Positions 50,849 to 60,460 of a stretch of DNA of 64,000 nt are shown here, one piece after another (the stretch's first letter is position 1; each line of letters opens with the position of its first letter). This stretch comes from Natronolimnobius baerhuensis (GTDB lineage Archaea > Halobacteriota > Halobacteria > Halobacteriales > Natrialbaceae), in NCBI RefSeq assembly GCF_002177135.1, contig NZ_MWPH01000001.1, positions 1,178,001 through 1,242,000 of the forward strand, written 5' to 3'. Made by a program: the position numbers and the translations under genes. A model generated the notes under the pieces. It saw only the letters and a list, made by a program, of their open reading frames with translations, was not told where the DNA came from and did no database searches.

Positions 50849-51133
50849 TTATGCAGCGGCTTCGAACGCCTCGCGGAACGAAACCGTCTTTTCTCGGACG
50901 TCGACGGCTGCCTCCTCGAGTGCGTTGAGTGGGTCGACGCTGCCGTCGGTTTTGACCGTCAGAATCGGTTCTGTCTGCCCACCGGACTGTTCTGGATTCA
51001 CGTCGTAGGTTGCTGCACTGACGTCCTCGTGCTCGAGCAGTGCGCCCTTGAGGACGTTCATGAACGTGTGATCCTCGCCCGCGATTTCTATCGAGAGTTC
51101 GTCCTCGGTGCTCTCGGTGACCCGCAGTTCCAT
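50849..51133 (-). CDS. rpoL: DNA-directed RNA polymerase subunit L
   Basis: A 94-aa RpoL/Rpb11 subunit. Typical features: an opening [20 protein letters not shown], the signature [20 protein letters not shown], then [20 protein letters not shown] and the C-terminal helix [20 protein letters not shown]. It pairs with RpoD in the assembly platform. I start at MELRV; upstream codons in frame are not part of the family. It lies tail to tail with the zinc-ribbon gene, and the rhomboid gene diverges. Confidence 0.95.
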   Translation of the reverse strand: MELRVTESTEDELSIEIAGEDHTFMNVLKGALLEHEDVSAATYDVNPEQSGGQTEPILTVKTDGSVDPLNALEEAAVDVREKTVSFREAFEAAA

Positions 51134-51259
51134 GGCGACTACTCCGTTCGTCGGCCGCTTGTACCTTTCGAAGGCTGGTCCGCCAAGCCCGTCGCTCGAG
51201 TCGAGACGGTAAGACGATGAGCCGAACAGTATATACGCCCGCAGTCGCACCTCAGGCAC

Positions 51260-53101
51260 ATGTCACCGATTGCGGCGCTGCTTGCGGCCGTCATCGTCGT
51301 GACGGTCGCACTCTCGCTCGTTGTCGTCAGGCGACTGGCCACCCCCGAGCGACGATGGCGAGACGTCGCCGGCGAGCGCTTCATCATGGGCGTTCCATGG
51401 GGGACGCTCGTCGTCGTCACGGTTGTCCTCGCCGTCTATCTGTTCGTTCAGGATGGGATCACAGATCCGAGTGATCCCGTGACGATTCCGTACCGGTCCT
51501 GGTCGTACTTCTACCCGCTCGGCATGCTGACGGCCTCGTTCTCACACGCGAGCCCTGGGCACCTCGTGAGCAATCTGGCTGGAACCGTCGTCGCAGCGCC
51601 GCTCGCTGAATACGCCTGGGGCCACTACGCGAGTTCGAACGCTCGAGAAAACCATCCTGACGCCGGGGTTCGATCACAACTTCGCACGTGGTGGACGACG
51701 CCGTGGATTCGTGCGGTCGTGATCTTCCCGGCCGTCGTCATCGCCATTGGGCTGCTGACGAGTCTCTTCTCGCTCGGTCCCGTGATCGGCTTTTCGGGTG
51801 TCGTCTTCGCGTTCGTCGGCTTCGCAATCGTGCACTATCCAATCGTGACGCTCGTCGGCGTGATCGGCGTTCAAAGCGCACTCCAAACGCTCTATCGCGC
51901 GCTACAGGATCCAATCCACGTCTACACAGCCAGCCCGAGTCCGCCAACGGCTCCCTCGTGGGCCGAAATCGCGATTCAGGGCCACGCACTCGGCTTTTTC
52001 CTCGGGCTCGTCCTCGCAGTCGCTGTTCTCGAGCGCCGCGGCAGCCGGCCGAATCCACTCCACGTCTGGCTGGCGGTGTTGCTGTATGCGATCTCGCGAG
52101 GCCTCTGGCAGATTTACTGGTTCGGCGAGGGCCAGACGTACTTCCTCTTTCAGGGGCCAGGACTCGTCATCGTTGCGCTGCTGGCACTGGTCATTACGGT
52201 CGCACTGACTGCCACCGAGCGGCCCGTGATACCGGCTCGAGTCGACCGATTCGTCGCGACTCTCCGCGACTGGAACGCCGACGAGCATCCGGGCGTGGTA
52301 ACGGATCGCGTGCTCGAGTTGGCAACCGGCCAGAGCGAGTCGAACAGCGACTCACGACTCGAACGCATCCGCGATATCGCCCGTGGCACGCACGCCCGCG
52401 AGCGCACTCGACTGTCGACGATCACCCAGCGAAGTTCGGCAGTGCTCGTCGTCTTGCTCGTCCTTGCCGTGCTGTCGGGTATGGCGATTCCGGTCAACCT
52501 GAACGTCGTTGTCTTCGATGACGATCCTGGGGAGGGAGCCATCGAAATCGAGGACTACACCATCGAATACGCCGAGGAGGCCGACAATCAGCTCGTCTCT
52601 GGAATCGGTCTCGACGAACTGATCGACGATTCGGGACTCGAGGCGACGGGGGTGATCGTCTCGAGCGAGCAGCGAAATATCTGGATGGAAACGGTGACAG
52701 AACAGCAGTTGGCGCATACGGGCGGAGAGACGATCAGTGTCGGCGGTCCCGGCTGGCGTGAGTCCGTCCACATCGACCGCAGCGGGTGGGAACCCGTTGG
52801 CAACGGGAATGTCTATCACATCCGCATGTGGGAGTCCGGCGAGGAGCCAACCGTCGTCTACGAATCGGACGAACAGATGGCAGACCTGCGAGTGAACAAC
52901 CGGCTCATCACAATCGCGCCGGAGGATGGCGAGTTCGTCCTCGAGGTTGAATCCGAAAGCGGCGTCGAAACAGCGCCGATGCCGACCGCCGATGAGTCGA
53001 CCGAAGCCAATGGCGTCGAGTTCGAGTACGAACGCGGAACGGTCTATGCCATCTCGGAGACGACAGCTGTCGCCATCGCCAGCGAGGAAACGTACACCTA
53101 G
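51260..53101 (+). CDS. Rhomboid-family intramembrane serine protease with large extracytoplasmic domain
   Basis: A 613-aa protein. The rhomboid core shows H101 and N105 in [14 protein letters not shown], the catalytic S179 in [14 protein letters not shown], and H242 in [12 protein letters not shown]. It cuts membrane helices of client proteins. After two or three more helices, residues about 440-613 form an acidic beta-rich domain ([40 protein letters not shown]) on the outer side. A domain this large is unusual for rhomboids and could select substrates. The start is ATG 51260; TATA-like AGTATATACG is about 25-33 nt upstream. Confidence 0.9.
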   Translation: MSPIAALLAAVIVVTVALSLVVVRRLATPERRWRDVAGERFIMGVPWGTLVVVTVVLAVYLFVQDGITDPSDPVTIPYRSWSYFYPLGMLTASFSHASPGHLVSNLAGTVVAAPLAEYAWGHYASSNARENHPDAGVRSQLRTWWTTPWIRAVVIFPAVVIAIGLLTSLFSLGPVIGFSGVVFAFVGFAIVHYPIVTLVGVIGVQSALQTLYRALQDPIHVYTASPSPPTAPSWAEIAIQGHALGFFLGLVLAVAVLERRGSRPNPLHVWLAVLLYAISRGLWQIYWFGEGQTYFLFQGPGLVIVALLALVITVALTATERPVIPARVDRFVATLRDWNADEHPGVVTDRVLELATGQSESNSDSRLERIRDIARGTHARERTRLSTITQRSSAVLVVLLVLAVLSGMAIPVNLNVVVFDDDPGEGAIEIEDYTIEYAEEADNQLVSGIGLDELIDDSGLEATGVIVSSEQRNIWMETVTEQQLAHTGGETISVGGPGWRESVHIDRSGWEPVGNGNVYHIRMWESGEEPTVVYESDEQMADLRVNNRLITIAPEDGEFVLEVESESGVETAPMPTADESTEANGVEFEYERGTVYAISETTAVAIASEETYT

Positions 53102-53518
53102 CCACCTCGAGGAGGCTGGCTACGGACAGTGAATGGTGACCTTTCTCGATCTGCCAGTCTGTGTTCGGCCTGCATTCTCGAGTGACTGTTCGCTCATCCA
53201 TCCCAGAAATTGGCCCGTTTTCGTGACTATCATCGAACGCTGCATTGAGAATGTTCGCTTGAACGCACTCGAGTCGGCCGGATTCCCGAAGGGGTCTCGA
53301 ACAGCCCCGTGTACGGTGGGATTTCGCATGTCGTGACGACAGTGTGTTCGTTTCGAGAGACTATTCTGTACTCGTGACAGTCGGTGTCAATCGACAGTCA
53401 CCATGTCGCTGAACGGTTGCAACTGCCGGATCAGTGGTTAACCAGCATGTGGAAACAGGAAGTCGGTGGGAAACAATGGCCCGCTGTCGCATCCACTCGA
53501 GTGAGTTGACTACTGTCG
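53102..53518. other. 417-nt intergenic region, no gene seen
   Basis: Short open frames exist on both strands (about 67-69 codons around 53120-53336), but their codon pattern does not look coding and they match nothing I know. A GGGGTCTCGAACAGCCCC stretch (about 53294-53311) could form a short hairpin. No tRNA could be folded by eye. The right end must hold the ABC operon promoter; no clear TATA stands out. Confidence 0.4.
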
Positions 53519-54346
53519 ATGATTAACCGCGTACTGTCGAGGGCGGCTTCGGCGTCTCGATCCACGACCGGAACGACCCCCGAGTCCGAGGGAGAGGCGA
53601 CGGCGACGGCTCCGTCCGTGTCTCGAGTCGACGATGGACCACGTGCAGCCGTCCGACTCGAGAACGTGACCCACGAGTACGGCTCGGGTGGCGGCCGGTT
53701 CAGTTCGGGCAGTGGACGGACGGTGACGGCGCTCGAAGACGTCTCGGTCTCAGTCGGACGTGGCGAAATCGTCGGACTCGAGGGGCCAAGCGGGAGCGGG
53801 AAGTCGACGGTGCTGCATGCAGTCGCGGGGCTGGTCGTTCCAACCGAGGGCACCGTTTCGGTGCTCGAGAACGATCTGACGACGTTCTCGGATCGACAGC
53901 GGACGCGACTCCGACGACGCCACGTCGGGATTGTCTTCCAGCGCTTTCACCTGCTGCCGTCGCTGTCGGCGCGTGCGAACGTTGCGCTTCCGCTCGTCCA
54001 GGCAGGCGTTCCCAAGCGCCGGCGACGCGCCCGTGCAGAAGAGTTGCTCGAGGCAGTCGGACTCGAGGAGCGAATTACTCACCTGCCGAGCGAACTCAGC
54101 GGCGGCGAGCGCCAGCGGGTTGCACTCGCGCGGGCGCTCTCGACCGATCCCGACGTGATCGTCGCGGACGAACCGACCGGCGAACTCGACACGACGACCG
54201 GAGGGGATGTGCTCGAGTTACTGACCGACGTTGGGCGCGAGCGCGGACGGGCGGTGCTCGTTGCCTCACACGATGACGAGACACTGTCCGTCGCTGATCG
54301 GGTGGTAACGCTCTGCGATGGACAGGTGGTTTCGGATGGCGGATGA
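53519..54346 (+). CDS. MacB/LolD-type ABC transporter ATP-binding protein
   Basis: A 275-aa ATPase. A disordered Ser/Thr-rich leader (1-45) precedes the ABC domain: Walker A GPSGSGKST, Q-loop FQRFHLLPSLSARANVALPL, signature LSGGERQRVALARAL, Walker B DVIVADEPTGELD and H-loop LVASHDDE. The F-H-L-L-P Q-loop and TGELD are typical of LolD/MacB/FtsE-like members working with FtsX-fold permeases, which push substrates outward from the membrane rather than transport across it. The two permease genes follow with overlaps. An MRP-like drug role or lipoprotein release are both possible. Confidence 0.93.
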   Translation: MINRVLSRAASASRSTTGTTPESEGEATATAPSVSRVDDGPRAAVRLENVTHEYGSGGGRFSSGSGRTVTALEDVSVSVGRGEIVGLEGPSGSGKSTVLHAVAGLVVPTEGTVSVLENDLTTFSDRQRTRLRRRHVGIVFQRFHLLPSLSARANVALPLVQAGVPKRRRRARAEELLEAVGLEERITHLPSELSGGERQRVALARALSTDPDVIVADEPTGELDTTTGGDVLELLTDVGRERGRAVLVASHDDETLSVADRVVTLCDGQVVSDGG

Positions 54347-55601
54347 CACCGATGGCACGCGCCGCGGGCGCTGGAACGCGCTCGTCGGCTTCTCGATTAG
54401 TCGGCTGTGGAGTCGTGCGACGCGCACCCGCTCGGGCCGGATCGCAGCGACGGTAACTGCCGTTGCACTGACGATTACGCTTCTGATTGTACTCACCGGC
54501 ATCGCACTGGCACTTGCCGACGGCGGCGCTCTCAGCGAAAACGACGCAACCGTCGAGATCGAACCCGCCGATAGCGCGTCTGTCTCTGCCATCGACGGCG
54601 TCGAAGGCCCACGACTTGGAGAGGCGAACGAACGCGCCGCGACGATCAGCGAGACGGACGGCGTCGATCACGCCTCACCCGTCCTTGTCGAACCAGTCCG
54701 TCTCGAGAACGGCGACGGTGAGCCACGAACGATCCTCCTCGTTGGCGTCGTGCCCGATGGTGAGCCACGGACTGTTGCCGGCCTCCCAACGGATGGTCTC
54801 GAGGCGGGCGATACCCACTACGATAACGGTTCGTACGCGGGCATGCCACAGGAAGAGATTCTGCTCTCGGAAGCGGCCGCAGAGCGACTTGCGGCATCGG
54901 ACGGCGACGAACTCTCCGTTTCGGGTGCCGATGCAGCACTGCCGATTGACGAAGCGCCCGCAGTGACAGTTAGCGGCGTCGAACCGGCTGGTGCCGAGGG
55001 CGAAAACGAGGCCCCCATTGCACTCGTCCACCTAAGCGAGTTACAGACCGTCTCCGGCGCTGCAGACGGCGAACTCGCAGACCGCGTGCTCGTCTGGGGA
55101 GAAGCCGGCACAGCCGAGACAGCAGGTGAAACCGCGTATCCAGACGCCGAAATCGATTCGCCCGACAGCGTCGCTCTCGGCTCGCTGTTCGACGACGGAC
55201 TGGCACTCGCGACAAGCGTCCTCGCACTCGTCGCCAGCATCGCCATCTGTGCATCGTTCGTCGCGACCACGATGGGCATGACCGTCGACGAAGACCGCCA
55301 GACGCTCGCCGTCCTCGAGTCCGTCGGCTTCCCGACACTCAGCCGGCTCGCAGTCGTGGCGTTATCAACGCTCGCGACCACAGCCGTGGGTGCACTCATC
55401 GGGGTCGGATTGGGTGTCGGCGCGATACACGTCGTGAACGCGGTTGCGAGTGCAACGATTGCACCGGGTGCTGTCGCTGCAGTGCATCCGCTGTTTATCC
55501 CCTACGGCATCGGTGTCGCCCTGCTCGCCGGACTCGTCGCCGTCCCCTACCCGCTCGCAGTCGCCTCGAGAACCTCGGTTGTAGAGGAGGTCAGCCAATG
55601 A
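54336..55601 (+). CDS. FtsX/MacB-type ABC permease, first
   Basis: A 421-aa membrane protein with one N-terminal helix (AATVTAVALTITLLIVLTGI), a large extracellular domain (residues about 60-270) and three C-terminal helices (LATSVLALVASIAICASFVA; LAVVALSTLATTAVGALIG; LFIPYGIGVALLAGLVAVP). This is the MacB/FtsX layout. The conserved cytoplasmic loop before the third helix (VDEDRQTLAVLESVGF) contacts the ATPase. It overlaps the ATPase gene by 11 nt from my chosen ATG (MADDTDGTRRG) and the next permease by 4 nt. Confidence 0.88.
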   Translation: MADDTDGTRRGRWNALVGFSISRLWSRATRTRSGRIAATVTAVALTITLLIVLTGIALALADGGALSENDATVEIEPADSASVSAIDGVEGPRLGEANERAATISETDGVDHASPVLVEPVRLENGDGEPRTILLVGVVPDGEPRTVAGLPTDGLEAGDTHYDNGSYAGMPQEEILLSEAAAERLAASDGDELSVSGADAALPIDEAPAVTVSGVEPAGAEGENEAPIALVHLSELQTVSGAADGELADRVLVWGEAGTAETAGETAYPDAEIDSPDSVALGSLFDDGLALATSVLALVASIAICASFVATTMGMTVDEDRQTLAVLESVGFPTLSRLAVVALSTLATTAVGALIGVGLGVGAIHVVNAVASATIAPGAVAAVHPLFIPYGIGVALLAGLVAVPYPLAVASRTSVVEEVSQ

Positions 55602-56824
55602 TCAGTGGCACTATCGTCCGTACGAAAGCAGTCACGGGCCTCGCGGTCGCCCAACTGCGCCGGTCACCGGGTCGAACAGCCTTGACAGTTCTTGCAGTCA
55701 CAATCGCCGTGCTCTCGATTACGCTGCTTGCAAGCCTCGGCGTCGGCGTCGTCGAAACCGGCGAGGACGGCCTCGAGAACGCCGATCAGGATATCTGGAT
55801 CTCGAGCGACCCGGTCGATCCCTCCGCCAGTGGGACCGAGAATCCAATCGTCGGCTCCCACACCATCGCGGCTGATCTCGTCGAACGCGACGATATGACC
55901 TACGCGACGCCGATTGCGATACACGACGTCTATGTCGGGACCGAGCCCGACGAGTTAGAGCGCCGTCCCGCCGTCGGCGTCCAGCAGACGCACGAGGACT
56001 TCAATTTCGAGGACGGCGAGGGCTTCGAGACGCCTGACGAAGCCTACGAGGAGCGCTCGAGTGATCCGACGACCGAAGAGATCGTGCTCGATCCGCGCGT
56101 CGCAGACGAGATCGGTGCAGGCGTCGGCGACACGATCTACGTCGGTACCAGCCAGGAGACCGCGCCGGACTACGAGTTCACCGTCGTCGGCACGTCGCAG
56201 TACTACTCGCAGTTCCTCGGCTCGGAGACGGTCTCGCTCCCGCTGCTCGATCTGCAGGCTGTCGCCGGAACGACCGGCACCGACCGAGCGACGTTCGTCA
56301 CCGGCAACGTCGCTGACGACGCCGACCGCGAAGAAGTCGCCGCCGACCTCGAGGAGGAGTACCCCGACTACGACGTCCGAACCAGCGACGAGCAGATCGG
56401 CGCACTGCTCGAGGAACAGCCCCTCGTCCTCGCAAGCGGCGGGACGCTGGTCGGGCTCGCCGTCGTCGGCGGGCTCGTCCTCACCGTCAATCTGTTCGCG
56501 CTCGTCGCCGCTCAGCAGCGAACACAACTCGCAGCGCTGCGAGCGATTGGCCTCTCGCGTCGGCTGCTTGCGGGAACGATTGGGATGCAAGGGCTTCTCA
56601 TCGGCCTACTCGGCGGCCTCGTTGGGCTCGCGGCAACGCCGCTGCTCGTCCGCGGACTCAACGATCTCGCCGCGTCGGTTGCTGGCTTCGAGGACCTGCT
56701 ACAGACGCCACTCGAGGTGTACGTCATCGGTTTCGGACTCTCACTCGTCGTCGGCACCGTCGTCGCACTCATCGCTGGCTGGCGAGCGGGACGCTACGCG
56801 CGGATCGAACACCTCGAGGAGTGA
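55598..56824 (+). CDS. FtsX/MacB-type ABC permease, second
   Basis: A 408-aa permease with the same layout as its neighbour: first helix RTALTVLAVTIAVLSITLLA, a large outer domain, and three C-terminal helices (GGTLVGLAVVGGLVLTVNLF; IGMQGLLIGLLGGLVGLAAT; VYVIGFGLSLVVGTVVALIA). The loop QQRTQLAALRAIGLSRRLLA is the typical ATPase contact motif of this family (alaLRAiGasr). Together the two permeases and the ATPase make a heterodimeric exporter or extractor. Its start overlaps the upstream permease by 4 nt (ATGA). Confidence 0.92.
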   Translation: MISGTIVRTKAVTGLAVAQLRRSPGRTALTVLAVTIAVLSITLLASLGVGVVETGEDGLENADQDIWISSDPVDPSASGTENPIVGSHTIAADLVERDDMTYATPIAIHDVYVGTEPDELERRPAVGVQQTHEDFNFEDGEGFETPDEAYEERSSDPTTEEIVLDPRVADEIGAGVGDTIYVGTSQETAPDYEFTVVGTSQYYSQFLGSETVSLPLLDLQAVAGTTGTDRATFVTGNVADDADREEVAADLEEEYPDYDVRTSDEQIGALLEEQPLVLASGGTLVGLAVVGGLVLTVNLFALVAAQQRTQLAALRAIGLSRRLLAGTIGMQGLLIGLLGGLVGLAATPLLVRGLNDLAASVAGFEDLLQTPLEVYVIGFGLSLVVGTVVALIAGWRAGRYARIEHLEE

Positions 56825-56846
56825 GACGGTTCAAGCGGCGGTCCAC

Positions 56847-57461
56847 TTACCACTTGATCCGGAACACTTCCGCCTGCAGCGTCGACTCCGCTTCGGAGTG
56901 AAACTCAAACCGGTGCGCAATCGGAAACTCGGCCCTGAACGCGTGGGTCACCTCGCCGCCTTCGTCCGCGGCGAACGACTCGACGAACTCCTGACTGCCC
57001 TCGTTGTGGATCGTATATGAAACCGTCCCAATTTCGGCTGCAGCCTCGAGAAAGTCCCGATCTGCGTGTCGATTCCCGCGTTGTGCGCCGAAGGGCGGAT
57101 TCGAAAGCACAGTTGCGTTCTCGAGTGCGAGCGGCGGGGACGTCCCGTCACCGCGAACCCACTCAATGTCCGCAGCGTCGACTCGAGTCGCGTTCTTCCG
57201 CGCGGTAGCCAGCGCATCCGAATCGATATCGACTCCGACCACGCGCTCGGCACCAGCAAGTGCGGCCCCAATCGCGAGCATCCCCGTTCCAGTCCCGAGG
57301 TCGACGACCGGCCGCGAGCAGTCGCCCTCGAGTGCAGCCAGATGACAGACGTGGGCGGCAATTTCGGGCGGCGTGAGATACTGCTCGAGGTCGGGCGAGG
57401 GATCAGCAAAATCAGCGACTGACTCGAGTTCCCGAGCAAGCGAGCGACGAGACAGCGACAT
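56847..57461 (-). CDS. METTL5-like RNA methyltransferase
   Basis: A 204-aa class I SAM-dependent methyltransferase. The SAM loop is VVDLGTGTGMLAIGAA, the acidic residue is in VVGVDIDSDALATARKN, and the catalytic NPPF appears in TVLSNPPFGAQRGNRHADRD, as in METTL5 and N6-adenine methyltransferases. METTL5 modifies small-subunit rRNA adenine in eukaryotes; an rRNA target is likely here. The N-terminal LEQYLTPPEIAAHVCHLA is also characteristic. The gene upstream on the same strand ends 3 nt before this start, so the two form an operon. Confidence 0.92.
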   Translation of the reverse strand: MSLSRRSLARELESVADFADPSPDLEQYLTPPEIAAHVCHLAALEGDCSRPVVDLGTGTGMLAIGAALAGAERVVGVDIDSDALATARKNATRVDAADIEWVRGDGTSPPLALENATVLSNPPFGAQRGNRHADRDFLEAAAEIGTVSYTIHNEGSQEFVESFAADEGGEVTHAFRAEFPIAHRFEFHSEAESTLQAEVFRIKW

Positions 57462-57464
57462 ACC

Positions 57465-57872
57465 CTAGTGGTAGCGCTCGAGCGTCATAGGCCCCTCGAG
57501 ATCGAAAACGATCCCCTCGCGATCAGCGCGTTCGGCACAGGCCTCGAGTGCAGGTTCGACTGTCTCGGCCTCGGCAACGTCGTCGATGGTGACAGTCACG
57601 GACCCGACGCCGAGGAACGAACCGGCACGAACGTAGCCACGAATCCGGTCGATTTCGTCCTGCGTCGCGAGCGAACACGTTTCGTCAAAACAGGCGTCGA
57701 TGGTGAGTTCAGTCGGTGCGAGACCGTCGTCGGCAAAGTCGCGTTTCAACTCTCGCAGATACGACGGGGCCGTCGACTCGAGGGCACGCGCCTCGAGTGT
57801 TACCGGGGTGACATCCACTGGTCGACACCCCTCGAGTGGTGATTCGTGGTCGGCAGACGAGGTCAGGCTCAT
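57465..57872 (-). CDS. Haloarchaeal hypothetical protein
   Basis: A 135-aa soluble protein. The core pattern is beta-alpha-beta with VDVTPVTLEARALESTAPSY at the start, PTELTIDACFDETCSLATQD in the middle and SVTVTIDDVAEAETVEPALE near the end. I do not recognise a named family. It ends 3 nt before the METTL5-like gene, so a link to RNA modification or translation is possible. I start at MSLTSSADHES; an ATG eight codons earlier is possible, but TATA-like CTTTTTGTA on the minus strand is 30-35 nt before the chosen start. Confidence 0.72.
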   Translation of the reverse strand: MSLTSSADHESPLEGCRPVDVTPVTLEARALESTAPSYLRELKRDFADDGLAPTELTIDACFDETCSLATQDEIDRIRGYVRAGSFLGVGSVTVTIDDVAEAETVEPALEACAERADREGIVFDLEGPMTLERYH

Positions 57873-58015
57873 ACAGAGAGTATACACATCCTGCATACAA
57901 AAAGTTTTGTAGATGCACAGTAGTAATACCCGATGGGTGAAGTTGGCAGTCTCTGCCCCACCAGTTTCGTGACAACTTCGCATAGAGTTAAGGACAGGCC
58001 GTTCGAAGGCATTCT

Positions 58016-58186
58016 ATGGACGAGTGTCCCCGGTGTCAGGGCTCGCTCGAGGAACTCTCCCTCGGTGACGTATCGACCGTAACCTGTCCCCACTGTGAGT
58101 TTGCGGACATCCCGGTCGACCACGACCGCGTCCCCGACACACCCGAATCCTGGCGGGACGCTCTCAATCGGTTCTACGAACAGTAA
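58016..58186 (+). CDS. Small zinc-ribbon protein
   Basis: A 56-aa protein: MDECPRCQGSLEELSLGDVS, then VTCPHCEFADIPV and a basic/acidic helical tail ending ALNRFYEQ. Two CPxC knuckles (CPRC and CPHC) 19 residues apart make a classic zinc ribbon. TATA-like GAGTTAAGG lies about 28 nt before the ATG. It could bind nucleic acids or a partner protein. It lies between divergent genes: the hypothetical/METTL5 operon to the left and, convergently, the actin-like gene to the right. Confidence 0.82.
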   Translation: MDECPRCQGSLEELSLGDVSTVTCPHCEFADIPVDHDRVPDTPESWRDALNRFYEQ

Positions 58187-58278
58187 AGCTAGTTGCGTAC
58201 TCGGTCTCGAGAACGCAGTCGCTCTTGTGTGGTAGTTTCTCGAGAGAGAACACCAAAATTGGTGCTTGCTGCGTGTCG

Positions 58279-59301
58279 TTACTCAGCAGCGGCTGCGTCG
58301 GCGTCTTCTTCCTCAACGTCGACATCCTCATCGGAGCGGGCGGCGACGAGGCCACCACGGGCGACGCTGTAGAGCGGTTCGTCGGCGTGGGTCACGCCAC
58401 TGATCGAGAACGGAATGTTCGCTTCGTTCAGGTGGTCACGGAACAGATCCTCGAAGCCGCTTGGACTCGAGGTCCCGCCGGTGACGACGACAGGGACGTC
58501 GAGGCCTTCCTCGACGTCTTCCTCGTCGACTTCCGAGACGATGTTCTCGATAACGTAGTCAAGCAGGTTCTCGTAGTAAATCGAGAGTGCACCTTCGACG
58601 CCACCGACGTCGGTGGTGAAGTCGAGTTCGAAGTCGTCCTCTTTGATCGAGGTGACCTTGTCGACGGGCGTGCCTGTTGCGCGGGCGGCCTGCTCGTCGA
58701 CCCAGTCGCCACCGCGGGCGACGGAGAACTTCATGACGGGAACTGCGTAGTAGGACAGACAGACGTTCGTCATGCCAGCACCGAACGAAATTCCGAGGCC
58801 GGTGAAGTTGTTGTCCGCGAGTTCGGAGTAGATGACGGACATCCCCTCGTTGATCGGCTCGGAATCGTAGCCCATGTCGTCGAGGAAGGACTCAATCGTC
58901 TTCTGGTGATACAGCGTCGAGAGATCGGAGTCAATTGGATCGGCAGGGGACGAGAAATACAGTTTCTCGTCAGGATAGGCCGGCTCGCCGACGACCTGTT
59001 CGATGATGAGTTTCATCATCGGAATCGCGCTTTGTTCGTCGTTCGACAGGATCCCGTGTTTCATCGGGCGCCGGGTTTCCTTGTTGAAAATGTTCGCAAA
59101 GTTCAGGGCGTCGTCACCGACGACGTAGACCTTATCATCTTTGCGAATGTGAAGCACTTCACTTCGCGAGAGCATCTGCTCGGCCATATCCGAGTACTCA
59201 ATTTCCACGAAGGAGTTACGCTGTTGCACGAAAACCGTGTCGGATCCATCCTGCTGTGCAGACAGGATGTTCATCGTCCCAACGTCTAGGCCTTTAGCCA
59301 T
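58279..59301 (-). CDS. Actin-like (ASKHA) protein resembling salactin
   Basis: A 340-aa protein. The N-terminal [12 protein letters not shown] is an actin/Hsp70-type phosphate-1 motif; [20 protein letters not shown] is the phosphate-2 motif, and [16 protein letters not shown] is the adenosine motif. The length and the first 100 residues ([35 protein letters not shown]) fit the haloarchaeal actin homologue salactin of Halobacterium, a filament-forming protein. The C-terminal tail ([16 protein letters not shown]) is acidic and disordered. A TTATAA element 24-29 nt upstream shows its own leaderless promoter. The gene upstream encodes a membrane protein that may be a partner. Confidence 0.8.
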   Translation of the reverse strand: MAKGLDVGTMNILSAQQDGSDTVFVQQRNSFVEIEYSDMAEQMLSRSEVLHIRKDDKVYVVGDDALNFANIFNKETRRPMKHGILSNDEQSAIPMMKLIIEQVVGEPAYPDEKLYFSSPADPIDSDLSTLYHQKTIESFLDDMGYDSEPINEGMSVIYSELADNNFTGLGISFGAGMTNVCLSYYAVPVMKFSVARGGDWVDEQAARATGTPVDKVTSIKEDDFELDFTTDVGGVEGALSIYYENLLDYVIENIVSEVDEEDVEEGLDVPVVVTGGTSSPSGFEDLFRDHLNEANIPFSISGVTHADEPLYSVARGGLVAARSDEDVDVEEEDADAAAAE

Positions 59302-59324
59302 AGTTGCCCAAGGCGGCTGACGGA

Positions 59325-59330
59325 TTATAA
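59325..59330 (-). promoter_or_regulatory. TATA element of the salactin-like gene
   Basis: TTATAA lies 24-29 nt upstream of the ATG at 59301 within a very AT-rich intergenic stretch (59325-59400). It indicates that the gene is transcribed separately from the upstream membrane-protein gene, probably without a leader. Confidence 0.6.
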
Positions 59331-59399
59331 ATCTATGTGCATTGATTTCATTTTGTGAAAATACAGAAAAATATAGTATTTACGTCAATTTATAAGTGA

Positions 59400-60305
59400 T
59401 TAATTGCGCCGCAGACGGTTCCGCAAGGACGCTAGTATACCCGTCACCGAGTCACCAATTCCGCCGTCGTCCGTCGCCAACTCCTCAGCACGCTGTTGCT
59501 CACGAAGCTCTTTCAGTTTCTGTGTCTGATCGTCGACCGTCGCACTCGAGGTGGTCGTCTTCGTGTCGCCGCCTTTGAGTCCCTTGAGGCCGGCGACCTG
59601 TGCGTCGACGCCCGAGGAGCGGGTGGTCGTCGTGCCGACGCTGTCAACGTCGACCTCGTCGAACTCGTTTTCGGAGAAACTCAGGCGCTTGTGCTCAGTT
59701 TTCTGGACGCCACCCCAGGAGAGTTCGACGTCTTCCATCGCGGCGTCGATGTCGCTCTGGATTTCCTCGTCGGTGTACGACTCATCAGGTTCATCGTCAT
59801 CACCGACCATAACCCGATCTGCCTCTCGAGCCATGTCGAGGTAGTGAGCGATTAACGCCGCGCCTGTCGAGGCAGTCAACCCGGCCAGACCAACGGCGTA
59901 CGTTGCGGTAACCTCGACCGTGTAGTCCGTCTCGCCCATGAAGTTCCAGCTGTCTGGATAGGCAATCACGAAACCCACTGTCGCGCCAACCGTGATGACC
60001 GCGCCCGCCGTCGAGACGCCGAGTGCCTTCTTACTCGAGGGCAACAAGACGACGAGCCCGAGAATCATCGCCGGCAGTGAGAGCATCCCGAGCGCGTAGG
60101 CGGGTTCAACCCAGGTAAAGTAGGCCGAATCTGCGCGACTGAACGTGCTGCTCCAGAGGAAGAGAATCAGTGCGACGACCGCCAACCCAACCCCGCCGAG
60201 AAAGAGGCCGAATCCGACGTACACGTCAGTCCGATTCTCCGGTTCACCGATATACCGGCGATAGAGGTCGAAGAGATATCCGTCTGAGGACTGTTCCGCT
60301 GACAT
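59400..60305 (-). CDS. Multi-helix membrane protein with cytoplasmic tail (DUF7139-like)
   Basis: A 301-aa protein. Residues 1-30 are polar (LFDLYRRYIGEPENRTDVYV); about five helices follow (FGLFLGGVGLAVVALILFLW; GMLSLPAMILGLVVLL; VITVGATVGFVIAYP; VTATYAVGLAGLTASTGAAL). The C-terminal 130 residues are cytoplasmic: acidic, then a Lys/Gln/Glu coiled coil (VDDQTQKLKELREQQRAEEL) and a basic end (LRNRLRRN). I recall it as a permease-like DUF7139 protein. Placed directly before the salactin-like gene, it may anchor or regulate filaments. This is inference. Confidence 0.75.
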   Translation of the reverse strand: MSAEQSSDGYLFDLYRRYIGEPENRTDVYVGFGLFLGGVGLAVVALILFLWSSTFSRADSAYFTWVEPAYALGMLSLPAMILGLVVLLPSSKKALGVSTAGAVITVGATVGFVIAYPDSWNFMGETDYTVEVTATYAVGLAGLTASTGAALIAHYLDMAREADRVMVGDDDEPDESYTDEEIQSDIDAAMEDVELSWGGVQKTEHKRLSFSENEFDEVDVDSVGTTTTRSSGVDAQVAGLKGLKGGDTKTTTSSATVDDQTQKLKELREQQRAEELATDDGGIGDSVTGILASLRNRLRRN

Positions 60306-60460
60306 TAGCTCCCCGTTTACACTCCAGTACTATGACTGTTGGGTCGAAGCGAGGGAGGGTGGAATCGGCGAAACCCAATTCCTCACCTGCCGGCTACGAG
60401 TCCGTCAACTGATTTTCGAAAAGCGCCGCCGTTATACGTCCGTGGCCGTTATCACGGTCA

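Noticed and set aside
53102-53518. Possible small genes or RNA in the gap before the ABC operon
   Set aside because: Open frames on both strands have no coding-like codon pattern, and I could not fold a tRNA or a known RNA. Left as intergenic.
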